Shown here piece after piece: positions 27,490 through 36,789 of a stretch of 64,000 nt of DNA. The position numbers and the translations under genes are program-made. The stretch is from CAXMST01 sp963700785. GTDB taxonomy: Bacteria > Actinomycetota > Thermoleophilia > Solirubrobacterales > 70-9. The stretch lies in contig CAVOYZ010000016.1 in NCBI GenBank assembly GCA_963700785.1, positions 32,003 to 96,002 of the forward strand, in the 5' to 3' direction. The first letter of the stretch is position 1. Every line of letters begins with the position of its first letter. The notes beneath the pieces were generated by a model. It was not told where the DNA came from. It saw only the letters and a list, made by a program, of their open reading frames with translations, and made no database searches.

Positions 27490-28701
27490 ATGCGCGGAGC
27501 AGCCCGAACGATCACGGCAGCGGCCGCCGTCCTCGCCTTTGCGGGCGCCGGATCCGACGCCGTCGCCGCGACCGAGCCGTTCATCCTCGACGCCGACGTC
27601 TCCTACGACCTCGGGTCACCGCCGGCCGATCCGGACGCGAACCGCCTCGACGTCTACACCCCGAGAGCGATCCAGGGGGCGCCCGCCCCGGTCGTCGTCT
27701 ACGTCCACGGCGGCTCCTGGCGAGCCGGCGACAAGGGCAACAAGATCGCCAACAAGGCAAGGCTGTTCACCTCGAACGGGATGCTGCTGGTCAGCGTCAA
27801 CTACAGGCTCTCGCCGAACCCGCCGCAGTCGTCGCAGCCGGGCCGGGTCCGTTTCCCCGCCCACCCCAACGACCTCGGCGAGGCGATCGGCTGGCTCGAG
27901 CGCAACATCGGCCGCTACGGCGGTGACCCGGGGCGGCTGATCCTCGTCGGCCACTCGGCCGGGGCACAGCTCGTCTCCCTGGTCGGGACCGACCCGAGCT
28001 TCCTTCGCGCCCACGGCAGCCGGCCGCTCGCGGTCCGCGGGGTCGTCGCGCTCGACACCGCGAGCTTCGACCTCGTCGAGCGCGCGAACCCGGCAACCTC
28101 GCCGCTCGGCGCCGCCGGCCTCGAGGGGCTCTGGAACGCGTTCGCCACCGGAGCCGAGAACGCCGCCGACGGGACCTGGCGGGCCGCCTCGCCCCTCCAC
28201 CACGCCGATCGCCGCGACGCCCCGCATCTGCTCGTCACCCAGGCCAGGAACCCCGGCCGGATCGCGGTCAACTCGGGGATGGCGACCGCGCTCGGCCACT
28301 CGCCCGCGAGCGCCGTCGTAGCGGTCGACGCCGATCACGCGGGAATCAACGCCGCACTCGGCGATCCCGCGGATGCCAGCGGCGAGACGACGGCCGTGCT
28401 CGCCTTCGTTCGCGCCGCGCTGGCGGTCGACGCGGCGCCGCGGACGAAGCTGACCCGGAAGCCGAAGAAGCGCGCTGGAGCCGGCAGGGACCGGCGGCGG
28501 GCGAGCGTCCGCTTCGGCTTCTCCGCGGCTGACGAGCGGGCCCGCTTCGAGTGCCGGATCGATCGCCGATCCTGGCGCCGCTGCGTGGGCCCACGGCGCT
28601 ACCGGCTCGCGGCCGGCCGCCACCGGTTCCGCGTCCGATCGAAGACGCGCGACGGGAACGGCCCGATCCGCGGTTACCGGTTCCGAGTCGCGCGTCGCTG
28701 A
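27490..28701 (+). CDS. Secreted alpha/beta hydrolase with C-terminal cysteine-paired module
   Basis: A 403-residue BD-FAE-like esterase. An N-terminal signal peptide (AAAVLAFAGAGSDAVA, cleavage near 26) leads to a hormone-sensitive-lipase-type domain with HGGSW (73-77) for the oxyanion hole, GHSAGAQL (nucleophile Ser about 156), and a catalytic His in DADHAGIN. After a basic linker, the last 65 residues form a small beta module with FECRIDRRSWRRC and HRFRVRSKTRDGNG, a pattern common in extracellular proteins of this class. ATG chosen over upstream GTG/TTG codons because of the signal peptide and a GAGG site. Confidence 0.83.
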   Translation: MRGAARTITAAAAVLAFAGAGSDAVAATEPFILDADVSYDLGSPPADPDANRLDVYTPRAIQGAPAPVVVYVHGGSWRAGDKGNKIANKARLFTSNGMLLVSVNYRLSPNPPQSSQPGRVRFPAHPNDLGEAIGWLERNIGRYGGDPGRLILVGHSAGAQLVSLVGTDPSFLRAHGSRPLAVRGVVALDTASFDLVERANPATSPLGAAGLEGLWNAFATGAENAADGTWRAASPLHHADRRDAPHLLVTQARNPGRIAVNSGMATALGHSPASAVVAVDADHAGINAALGDPADASGETTAVLAFVRAALAVDAAPRTKLTRKPKKRAGAGRDRRRASVRFGFSAADERARFECRIDRRSWRRCVGPRRYRLAAGRHRFRVRSKTRDGNGPIRGYRFRVARR

Positions 28702-28719
28702 GCCGCGCTCGAGCGCCGG

Positions 28720-28863
28720 TCAGGGGCCGGGCTTCACGCGGGAGCCGCCGGGGCTCAGGAATCGCTTCCAATGGCCTCGCTCGCGCCTCGCGGCACGTCG
28801 GCGCTGGTGGCCGGAGCCGCCCCCCAGCCCGTTCTGGGCGATCGCTGCAAATACCTGTTTCAT
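28720..28863 (-). CDS. Possible 47-residue basic peptide
   Basis: A short frame starting at an ATG with an excellent ribosome site (AAGGAGG, six bases upstream), rare in this window. The product MKQVFAAIAQNGLGGGSGHQ continues into a strongly basic stretch (RRRAARRER) and ends GSRVKPGP. No family is recognised. It stands alone between a plus-strand gene end and the divergent LuxR gene. It could be a genuine small gene, the remnant of a longer one, or a regulatory leader without a target. Confidence 0.4.
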   Translation of the reverse strand: MKQVFAAIAQNGLGGGSGHQRRRAARRERGHWKRFLSPGGSRVKPGP

Positions 28864-28952
28864 CGCTTCCTCCTTGGGTTTGTCGCTACCGCCAACGACC
28901 GTACGGCGGGTGCGGGCGAAAAGCACCGGGTGATCACCTAGTTTCAGCGGGG

Positions 28953-28980
28953 TTGCGCGGGGCGCCGGAAGGCGTAGCCT
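28953..28980 (+). promoter_or_regulatory. Candidate promoter of the LuxR-type regulator
   Basis: TTGCGC and TAGCCT are 16 bases apart. The ATG follows TAGCCT by six bases, so transcription probably begins at or next to the start codon (leaderless). No ribosome site is visible. Confidence 0.55.
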
Positions 28981-28986
28981 TGATCC

Positions 28987-31743
28987 ATGCTCCTCGGACG
29001 GGGCCCAGAGCTCGAACGGGTCGCCAGCCTGATCGCTGATGCCCGGCGCGGGGAGGGGAGCGCGCTGGCAGTCATCGGCGAACCGGGGATCGGAAAGACC
29101 GCGCTGCTTGCCGAGGCGACCGCCGGTGCCGAGGATCTGCTCGTGATCAGGACTGCCGGGGTCGAGGCCGAGGCCAAGCTCCCCTACGCCTCACTGGCCG
29201 AGGTGGCCGGACCGCTGCTCGGCGGGCTCGACGCGCTGCCGGAGGCCCAGGCGGGCGCGCTCAGGTCGGCGCTGGCGCTGGGGCCGTCGCCGGCCGCAGC
29301 GAGCGATCGGTTCGCCACCTGCGCCGCCTTTCTCGGCCTGCTCACCGGCGCCGCCGAGAGAGAACCGCTGCTGATCGTCATCGATGACGCGCAGTGGCTC
29401 GACTCACCCTCCGCCGAGTGTCTCGGGTACGCGGCGCGGCGGTTGGAGAGCACCCGCGTCGGTCTGCTGGCGGCGGCCCGACCCGGCGGCGAGGGACCCC
29501 TGCTGGCGGCGGGGCTGGAGCGGGTGCAGCTCTCCGGCCTCCGAAGCGCCGATGCTCGGGCGCTGGTCGAGAGCTCGGCGCCGGAGGCCGTGTCGAACGT
29601 GGTCACCTCGCTGCTCGAGATCGCGGCGGGGAACCCGCTGGCGCTGCGCGAGCTGTCGGCTCGGCTCAGCGGGGAGCAGCGCCTCGGGCTGTCGCCGATC
29701 GACGCCGTGGCGACCGGCGGGGCCGCCCTGCTGGACGCGTTCGAGGCGCAGCTTGCGGCGCTTGGCGCCGATGACCGCGCCGCTGTCGTCGTCGCCTCCG
29801 CAGCGCTCGACCGGGAGTTGGCGCCGGTGGTGGCAACCTGTCGCGACCTGGGCATCAGGGCCGGGGCGCTGGAGCGGGCCGAGTCGGCCGGGGCGCTGAG
29901 CATCGACGGGCAGCGGCTCAGCTTCGCCCATCCGCTGGTCAAGGCGGTCGCCTACGAGCGGGCGACGCCGGCCGAGCGGCGCCGGGCCCATCAGGCTCTT
30001 GCCGTGCACTGCGAGGCCGACGCCCGTGCCTGGCACCTGGCCGCAGCCGCAGTCGGTCCCGATGATGCGGTCGCCGAGCTGCTCGAGGCGGCCGCCGGCC
30101 GAGCCGCGAGACGGGGTGCCCACAGCGCCGCGGCGGATGCCCTGCAGCGGGCGGCCCACCTGAGCGAGGACCGCGGCACCCGCTCCCGCCGACTCTACGG
30201 AGCGGCCCTTTCGGCGGCGCTCGGCGGCGCCTACGATCGCTGCGTCGCGCTGCTCGAACCGCTGACCGAGACCGACGATCCGGCGCTGCGGGCCCACATC
30301 CGCCACACGCTCGCGGTTGTGACGATGACCGGCGGGATCCGTCCCCCCGCCGACACCCATCGCCTGCTCCGCGAGGAGGCCGACCTGGTGCTCCCGATCG
30401 ACCCGGCCGCTGCCGCCGCGATGCTCACCGATGCCGCCCTGCTGGCAGGGGTATCCGGGCAGTTCACCGAGGGCCTGCCGGCCGCCCGGCGGGCCGTCGA
30501 GATCGTTCCGGGCGATGCCTCGGCGATGATCCGCTGCCGCGTTCACGCGATGTCGGGGATGGCGAGGACGCTGGCCGGCGACGCCGGCGATGCGCGGGCG
30601 GACCTCGAGCAGGCGGGGCACCTGCTGGCCGGGATCGACTCGCTCTCGCCTGGAACCCAGTCGGCGGCGCTCGGCCTCCACGCCCAGGTCTCCACCGGCC
30701 AGGCGCGGGACCTGCGGACGCAGATGACGCGGCTGATCGCGATGGCGCGAGAGACCGACACCTTCGGGCTGCTGCCCTACCTGCTGGGCGTCGCTGCAGA
30801 CGCCGAATACCGGCTCGGGGACTGGGACGCGGCGGCCCGCGACGCGAGCTCCGTGGCCCTCGCGGAGGAGTACGGCCAGAACGGCATCCTGCCGTTCTGC
30901 CTGGCGGTCAGCGGCCGCCTTCGCGCCGCCCGCGGCGACGAGTCACGGGCCCGGGCCGAGCTCGAGCGCGGCGCGGCGCTGGCCCACGAGGTGGGCTCGA
31001 TGATGGTCGCCAACTGGAGCCATGCCGCGCTCGGCTTCCTCGAGCTGGGCCTCGGCCGGCCGCGGGAGGCGCTGGCCGAGCTGACCCGGGTCGAGGCCTT
31101 CGCCGCGGACTCAGGTCTCGCCGACCCGCTGTTCGTTCCCTGGGCGCCCGACCTGGTCGAGGCCCACGTCCGGGCCGGCCAGATCGACGAGGCGGAGGCG
31201 GCCTGCGCCCAGCTGGTCCGCAACGCGGAGCGCTCCGGGGTCGACCTCGCCCTGGCCCTTGGTGCCCGCTGTCGTGGCCTGGTCGAGGTCGATGGATTCG
31301 AGGCCGACTTCGAGCGGGCGCTTGCGCACCACGAGCGGGCGGAGGCGCCGTTCGAGACCGCCCGCACGCTGCTCGCCTACGGCTCGCGCCTGCACCGTGC
31401 CCGCCGCCGCGTGGCCGGGCGCGAGCGGCTGCGGACCGCGCTCGAGACCTTCGAACGACTCGGAGCGACTCCATGGGCCGAGCAGACCGAAGCGGAGCTG
31501 CGCGCCGCCGGGGCGATCAACCGCGACCCGATCGGCGATCCCGATCAACTCAGCCCGCAGGAGGTCAGGGTGGCGGTCGCGGTCGCCGCCGGCGCCACGA
31601 ACAAGCAGGTCGCGAGCAGCATGTTCCTCAGCCCGAAGACGATCGAGTTCCACCTCGGTCGCGTCTACCGGAAGCTCGGCATCCACTCTCGCACGGAGCT
31701 GGCCGCCCTCGTCGCCAAGGGCGAGCTCTCGTCGTCCCCCTAG
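28987..31743 (+). CDS. Large ATP-binding LuxR-family regulator (LAL/MalT-like)
   Basis: A 918-residue STAND-type transcription factor. The N-terminal AAA-like ATPase has Walker A GEPGIGKTAL (31-40) and Walker B LLIVIDDAQWLD near 125. A long alpha-helical repeat region (about 330-830, TPR-like, alanine rich) is followed by a C-terminal LuxR helix-turn-helix, LSPQEVRVAVAVAAGATNKQ through FLSPKTIEFHLGRVYRKLG. ATP and an unknown inducer would trigger oligomerisation. Its stop shares the palindrome CTAG with the convergent rel stop. No target gene is evident nearby. Confidence 0.92.
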   Translation: MLLGRGPELERVASLIADARRGEGSALAVIGEPGIGKTALLAEATAGAEDLLVIRTAGVEAEAKLPYASLAEVAGPLLGGLDALPEAQAGALRSALALGPSPAAASDRFATCAAFLGLLTGAAEREPLLIVIDDAQWLDSPSAECLGYAARRLESTRVGLLAAARPGGEGPLLAAGLERVQLSGLRSADARALVESSAPEAVSNVVTSLLEIAAGNPLALRELSARLSGEQRLGLSPIDAVATGGAALLDAFEAQLAALGADDRAAVVVASAALDRELAPVVATCRDLGIRAGALERAESAGALSIDGQRLSFAHPLVKAVAYERATPAERRRAHQALAVHCEADARAWHLAAAAVGPDDAVAELLEAAAGRAARRGAHSAAADALQRAAHLSEDRGTRSRRLYGAALSAALGGAYDRCVALLEPLTETDDPALRAHIRHTLAVVTMTGGIRPPADTHRLLREEADLVLPIDPAAAAAMLTDAALLAGVSGQFTEGLPAARRAVEIVPGDASAMIRCRVHAMSGMARTLAGDAGDARADLEQAGHLLAGIDSLSPGTQSAALGLHAQVSTGQARDLRTQMTRLIAMARETDTFGLLPYLLGVAADAEYRLGDWDAAARDASSVALAEEYGQNGILPFCLAVSGRLRAARGDESRARAELERGAALAHEVGSMMVANWSHAALGFLELGLGRPREALAELTRVEAFAADSGLADPLFVPWAPDLVEAHVRAGQIDEAEAACAQLVRNAERSGVDLALALGARCRGLVEVDGFEADFERALAHHERAEAPFETARTLLAYGSRLHRARRRVAGRERLRTALETFERLGATPWAEQTEAELRAAGAINRDPIGDPDQLSPQEVRVAVAVAAGATNKQVASSMFLSPKTIEFHLGRVYRKLGIHSRTELAALVAKGELSSSP

Positions 31744-33950
31744 GCGCCCGGCGTCACCCTGTAGGCGTCGAAGACGCCGTCGACCTGCCGCAGGCGGTTG
31801 ATCGCCTGCTTCAGCTGCGTCGTGTCGCCGACCTCGACCACGAACCGGTTCTGGACCATCGGGTGCTTGGTGGCGCACCTCGCCTCGAGGATGTTGAGCC
31901 CCGCCTCGCTGAAGGTCTTCGAGAGATCCTCCAGCAGGCGCACCCGGTCCCAGGCGTCGATCTCGATCTCGACCCGGTAGGAGGTGCGGTTGTCGCCGTC
32001 CCAGCTGACCTCGGTGAATCGGTCCGGGGACTTCTTCAGCGCGGCGACGTTCTTGCAGTCCTCGCGGTGGATCGTGATTCCGCGCCCGAGCGAGACGTAG
32101 CCGACGATCTCGTCGCCGGGCACCGGCCGGCAGCACTTGGCGAGTCGGACCATGACGTCGTCGATGCCCTTCACCGCGATCCCGTAGCCGCTCGCCTGCT
32201 GGGTGCGGCGCTCGCGCTCGTCACGACCCTCGAGCACGCCCTCGAGGTGGGACTCGGTCTCGCCCCCCGCGACCGCGTCGCCGGCCTTGAGTCGCTGCAG
32301 CAGCTTGTTGACCACGGTCCCGGTCGAGATCTTGCTCTGCCCGAGGGCGATGTAGAAGTCGTCGGCCTTGCGGAAGCCCATCTCGCGGATCACGTCGACC
32401 AGCAGCGGCGAGCCGGCGATCCGCTGCGGCGGCAGGCCGCGCTTGCGCAGCGCCTCGGCGAGGTGCTCGCGGCCGTCCTTCTCGGCGTCCTCGCGCCGCT
32501 CGCGCTTGAGGAAGGCGCGGATCTTGTTGCGGGCGCGGGTCGTCTTCACGAGGCTGAGCCAGTCGCGTGAGGGTCCCCGCTCGCGCTTCGCGGTCAGCAC
32601 CTCGACGATGTCGCCGCTCTTCAGCTGGTAGTGGAGCGGCACCAGCTTGTTGTTGACCTTGGCGCCGACGCAACGATGGCCGACGTCGGTGTGGACTGCA
32701 TAGGCGAAGTCGAGCGGCGTCGAGCCCGCCGCCAGGTTCTTGATCTCCCCCTTCGGGGTGAACACGAAGACCTCGTCCTCGAACAGGTCGACCTTGAGCG
32801 CGGCGAGGAAGTCGCTCGGGTCCGCGTCGCCGTCCTCATCGAGGAGATGGCGGAGCCAGGTCATCTTCGACTTCTCGATCTCCTCCGGCTTGCGGTGCCT
32901 GCCGCTGCCGCCCTCCTTGTAGACGACGTGAGCGGCGACGCCGAACTCAGCCAGCTCGTGCATGTCCGCCGTCCGGATCTGGATCTCGAGCGGCTGGCCC
33001 TCCGGCCCGATCACCGTCGTGTGCAGTGCCTGGTAGAGGTTCAGCCTCGGCGTCGCGATGAAGTCCTTGAAGCGCCCGGGGAGCGGCTTCCAGATCGCGT
33101 GGATCACGCCGATCGCTCCGTAGCAGTCCTTCAGCGATCCGACGATCACCCGCATCGCGGTCAGGTCGTAGATCTCGTTGAACTCGCGCCCCTTCTTGGT
33201 CATCTTCGTGTAGATCGAGTAGAAGTGCTTGGCCCGGCCCGAGATCGCCGCGTCCTCGATCCCGACCTTGCCGAGCTCGGTCGCGAGGATCCCGCCGGCG
33301 TCGGCGACGTACTGCTCGCGCTCGGCCCGCTGCTGGCTGACCAGCTTCTTGATCTCCTCGTACTTGCGCGGGTGCAGGATCTGGAACGCCAGGTCCTCGA
33401 GCTCCCACTTGATCGCGTGGATCCCGAGCCGATGCGCGAGCGGGGCGTAGATCTCGAGCGTCTCGCGGGCCTTGTTCAGCTGCTTCTGCTTCGGCAGCGC
33501 GCCCAGGGTGCGCATGTTGTGCAGCCGGTCGGCGAGCTTGATCAGGATCACCCGCACGTCCTCGGCCATCGCCACCATCATCTTCCGGTAGTTCTCGGCC
33601 TGGCTCTCGTCGCGGCTCTCGAAGGTGATCCCGGTCAGCTTGGTGACGCCGTCGACGAGGTGGGCGACGGGCTCGCCGAACTCCTCCCCCACCTCCTCGA
33701 TCGAGGCGCTGGTGTCCTCGACCGTGTCGTGCAAGAGGGCGGCGCAGAGGGTCTCGGTGTCGAGCCGCAGGCCGGCGCAGATCTTCGCCACCTCGACCGG
33801 GTGGTTGACGAAGTCCTCACCGGAGCGTCGCTTCTGGTCGGCGTGGCGCTCGCAGGCGAAGACGAAGGCGCGCTCGACCGTCGGCCGGTCGATCTGGGGC
33901 CCGGAGTCGGTCGCGTGCTCGCCGGCGACCGCGAACAGATCGCCGAGCAG
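31740..33950 (-). CDS. rel: Bifunctional (p)ppGpp synthetase/hydrolase Rel (start uncertain)
   Basis: Stringent-response enzyme. The HD hydrolase domain has FVNHPVEVAKIC and LLHDTVEDT. The synthetase has TPRLNLYQALHTTVIGPEGQ. TGS (DLFEDEVFVFTPKGEIKNL), zinc-finger-like CKNV and ACT domains follow, ending TQLKQAINRLRQVDGVF. No ATG, GTG or TTG lies in frame between 34457, deep inside recJ, and a GTG at 33791 that would cut into the HD domain. The start given is a CTG with GAGGAG six bases upstream, yielding 736 residues, the normal size. This start is inference; a rare codon or a sequence error is possible. Confidence 0.85.
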   Translation of the reverse strand: MLGDLFAVAGEHATDSGPQIDRPTVERAFVFACERHADQKRRSGEDFVNHPVEVAKICAGLRLDTETLCAALLHDTVEDTSASIEEVGEEFGEPVAHLVDGVTKLTGITFESRDESQAENYRKMMVAMAEDVRVILIKLADRLHNMRTLGALPKQKQLNKARETLEIYAPLAHRLGIHAIKWELEDLAFQILHPRKYEEIKKLVSQQRAEREQYVADAGGILATELGKVGIEDAAISGRAKHFYSIYTKMTKKGREFNEIYDLTAMRVIVGSLKDCYGAIGVIHAIWKPLPGRFKDFIATPRLNLYQALHTTVIGPEGQPLEIQIRTADMHELAEFGVAAHVVYKEGGSGRHRKPEEIEKSKMTWLRHLLDEDGDADPSDFLAALKVDLFEDEVFVFTPKGEIKNLAAGSTPLDFAYAVHTDVGHRCVGAKVNNKLVPLHYQLKSGDIVEVLTAKRERGPSRDWLSLVKTTRARNKIRAFLKRERREDAEKDGREHLAEALRKRGLPPQRIAGSPLLVDVIREMGFRKADDFYIALGQSKISTGTVVNKLLQRLKAGDAVAGGETESHLEGVLEGRDERERRTQQASGYGIAVKGIDDVMVRLAKCCRPVPGDEIVGYVSLGRGITIHREDCKNVAALKKSPDRFTEVSWDGDNRTSYRVEIEIDAWDRVRLLEDLSKTFSEAGLNILEARCATKHPMVQNRFVVEVGDTTQLKQAINRLRQVDGVFDAYRVTPGA

Positions 33951-34105
33951 CGCCCGCTCCTCGTCGCTGAGGTCCTTGGTGATCTCGTCGAGCGGCGGCG
34001 CCGCGGCGTCGCCCGCGTGCTCGACGCCGACCCGCGTGTGGCCGGCCGTGTCGAGGCCGCCCGGATCGAGGCGCCGATCGTCCTCGAGCCCGCGCTCGTC
34101 GGCCG

Positions 34106-36682
34106 CTAGTTCGCTGTCTGGCTCCGGAGGTATCTGAGGCCTTCCTGGTGTCGTGCGGCAAAGGCCCGCCAGGCCTCCGACCGCTCGAGTTCGGTCCTCT
34201 CCGAGGATACGATGCCGAGCTTTCGGCCTGCGCCCTCGCCCCCGAGCTCGGCAACCCCGAGCTCGGCGAGAACGCGAACACAGCGGGCGGCGATCTCGGG
34301 CCGGCGCCGCAGGGAGCCGGCGCCCCCGAGCAGCTCTTCGAGCCCCTCGCCGGAGCGTGGCCCGTCGACCAGACCGCGGTAGATCTCGACCAGCGCCGCC
34401 CGCGGCTGCCAGCGCTCCTCCCAGCAGAGCACCGGCAGCTCGCCCGCCCCCGACCATGCCCGGTGGGCGAAGCCCGGGCCGCCGGCCCGCAGCCGGGCCG
34501 CCGGGCCGGCCCCGGGCGGCGGGTCGACCGCGACGACGTGGTCGAAGCCGGTCGCGAGCTGCTCGCGCTCGGCCAGCGCCTCCCAGTCGGTCAGCAGGAG
34601 CCGGGCGCCCCGCTCCGGATCGCAGGCGGCCTCGAACGCCGCCTGGGGGCAGGTTGCGCAGAGGATCGCGTGGCCGCCGCCGAAGCGGGCGGGGGTTGCC
34701 GCCAGCGCGGCGAGCTCGGCCCGCCTGCGCGCGTCGGCGCTGACGACCAGCACGCGGGCGCCGCTCGAGAGCAGCTCCCCGATCAGCGCCACCGACGAGC
34801 GGTCAGGGTGCGAGATGATCTCGCGCCCGGTCGCGGGGTCCGGCGGGGGCGGATCGGCGGCGACGGGTGGGTCGCGCTCGAGCTCGAGCTCGAACCGCGC
34901 CCACCAGGAGGGGTCGAGCCGGCGGGGACAGGCGCAGCCCGCAGCCTCGGCCGCCTCGCCGGCCCGGGTCCCGTCGAGCACGGCGCGGGGCTCCGTCGCT
35001 CCATTCCAGTGGTTGAGCTCGAGCCTGACCGTCAGATCGCGGGGCGCCCCGGCCGCGGCCGAGAGCTCCGCGGCCCCGTTGAAGGCGACCCCGCTCGCCT
35101 TGCCGCGCCCGCTGCTGAGGCTGAAGCGGGCGTGCCTGCCGTCCTCGCCCATCGGCCGCACGTCGCCGACCCGGGCCCATGGGACCAGCAGGCGCACGGC
35201 GGGGTTGCCCTGGCCAAACGGGCCGAGCGCGCCGAGCTGCTCGGCGACGCGGCTGTCGAGCGACTCCGCCCCGACCACCGCGTCGATCCGCTCAGCCGCT
35301 TCGGCGGGACCGTCCGGAAGCTGCTTCGCCGCGGCGGCCGCGAACGCCTCGCGGAACGCATCGATCCGATCGGCCCGTAGCTCGAGGCCGGCGGCGGCAC
35401 GATGGCCGCCGAAGCGCTCGAGGTGCTCGGAGCACTGATTCAGCGCGGCCAGCAGGTCGAAGCCCGGCACGCTGCGCCCCGACCCCTTGGCGCGCCCGTC
35501 CTCGTCGATCGAGAGCAGGATCGCCGGCCGGTGGAGCCGCTCGACGATTCGCGCGGCGGCGATCCCGACGACGCCCGGGTGCCAGCCCTCGCCCGCGAGC
35601 ACGACGCCCGGCGCCTCCCGCAACTCGTCGGGGAGCTCGCGGTGCGCGGCGGCGGCGGCGCTGCTGACCCCGCGCTCGATCTCGCGTCGCTCGCGATTGG
35701 CGGCCTCGAGCTCGGAGGCGATCTCAGCGGCGCGGGCCGGATCGTCGGTCAGCAGCAGCTCGACCCCGGCGTCGGCGCGGTAGAGCCGGCCGGCGGCATT
35801 GATCCGCGGCGCCAGGCGGAAGGCGATGTCGCCCTCGTCGAGATGCTCGGCCTCCACCCCTGCCGCCGCGATCAGTGCCCGCAGGCCGGGACGCTTGGCG
35901 CGCCGCAGCTCCGCGATCCCGCGACGGACGAGGGTCCGGTTCTCACCGACCAGCGGCACCATGTCGGCGACGGTGGCCAGCGCGACCAGGTCGAGGTCGC
36001 GGGAGCCGCCCGCTGCGCTGCCGCGCTCGCGCTCGAGCGCCGCGACCAGCTTCTGGGCGACCGCGGCGCCGCAGAGGCCGGCGCACGGATAGCCGCTCAG
36101 CTCCGGGTGGACGATCGGGCAGTCGGGGAGCGCCGCGCCCGGGCGGTGGTGGTCGGTGACCACGGCGGCGATCCCGGCGCGCGCCGCCAGGGCGATCTCA
36201 TCGGGGCTGGCGATCCCGCAGTCGGCGGTGATCAACAGCCCGGTGCCGCGCTCGGTCAGGCGCTCGACGGTGGCGCGGGAGAGCCCGTAGCCGTCCTCGG
36301 CGCGGTCGGGGATCAGCCAGTCGCAGTCGCCCCCGAGCCGCCGGAGGGCGCCGACCAGGATCGCGGTCGCCGAGATCCCATCGACGTCGTAGTCCCCGTG
36401 AACGGTGATCCGCTGCCCGGCCTCGATCGCGGCGACGATCGGGGCGACGGCCTCCGCGATCCCCTCGAAGGCGGAGGGATCGTGCTCGTCGGCCGCCTCG
36501 ATGAACGAGCGCGCCTGCTCGACCGTCCGGTGGCCGCGCCGGACGAGCGTGATCGCGACCGGCTCGGCGAGCTCGAGCGAGTCCATCAGGGCGCGGGCGT
36601 CGCCGTAGTCATACGGATCGGCCGCGTAGATCGGCGCCGGGGCGCGCTCGCGGGCAGCCTCGCTGGGCATGGTGTCGCTCAT
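34106..36682 (-). CDS. recJ: Single-stranded-DNA exonuclease RecJ with extended C-terminus
   Basis: DHH-family 5'-3' exonuclease of recombination and mismatch repair. The N-terminal HGDYDVDGISATAIL (95-109), ITADCGIASPDE, VTDHHRPG and the DHHA1 part with GWHPGVVGIAAARIV and FGGHRAAAGLEL are all present, followed by the OB domain. After about residue 590 come some 270 further residues. These show an alternating beta-alpha pattern (VALIGELLSSGARVLVVSAD, HAILCATCPQAAFEAA) that looks like a degenerate nucleotidase/helicase-like domain. ATG start; a second ATG lies four codons later. The C-terminus borders rel. Confidence 0.9.
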   Translation of the reverse strand: MSDTMPSEAARERAPAPIYAADPYDYGDARALMDSLELAEPVAITLVRRGHRTVEQARSFIEAADEHDPSAFEGIAEAVAPIVAAIEAGQRITVHGDYDVDGISATAILVGALRRLGGDCDWLIPDRAEDGYGLSRATVERLTERGTGLLITADCGIASPDEIALAARAGIAAVVTDHHRPGAALPDCPIVHPELSGYPCAGLCGAAVAQKLVAALERERGSAAGGSRDLDLVALATVADMVPLVGENRTLVRRGIAELRRAKRPGLRALIAAAGVEAEHLDEGDIAFRLAPRINAAGRLYRADAGVELLLTDDPARAAEIASELEAANRERREIERGVSSAAAAAHRELPDELREAPGVVLAGEGWHPGVVGIAAARIVERLHRPAILLSIDEDGRAKGSGRSVPGFDLLAALNQCSEHLERFGGHRAAAGLELRADRIDAFREAFAAAAAKQLPDGPAEAAERIDAVVGAESLDSRVAEQLGALGPFGQGNPAVRLLVPWARVGDVRPMGEDGRHARFSLSSGRGKASGVAFNGAAELSAAAGAPRDLTVRLELNHWNGATEPRAVLDGTRAGEAAEAAGCACPRRLDPSWWARFELELERDPPVAADPPPPDPATGREIISHPDRSSVALIGELLSSGARVLVVSADARRRAELAALAATPARFGGGHAILCATCPQAAFEAACDPERGARLLLTDWEALAEREQLATGFDHVVAVDPPPGAGPAARLRAGGPGFAHRAWSGAGELPVLCWEERWQPRAALVEIYRGLVDGPRSGEGLEELLGGAGSLRRRPEIAARCVRVLAELGVAELGGEGAGRKLGIVSSERTELERSEAWRAFAARHQEGLRYLRSQTAN

Positions 36683-36789
36683 CCGAGCAAGGCTGGCAGC
36701 GCGGTGGGACGGAAACGCAGCGGCGATTGTGCGCCAGATGCGGGATTCGGGGCCGGCCGCCGCCGGCCACGGACGCTCGGTCGCGCGGA

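Noticed and set aside
33951..34457. Extending rel upstream to the ATG at 34457
   Set aside because: It would add about 170 residues of Arg/Ala/Gly-rich sequence overlapping the end of recJ, unlike any Rel N-terminus.
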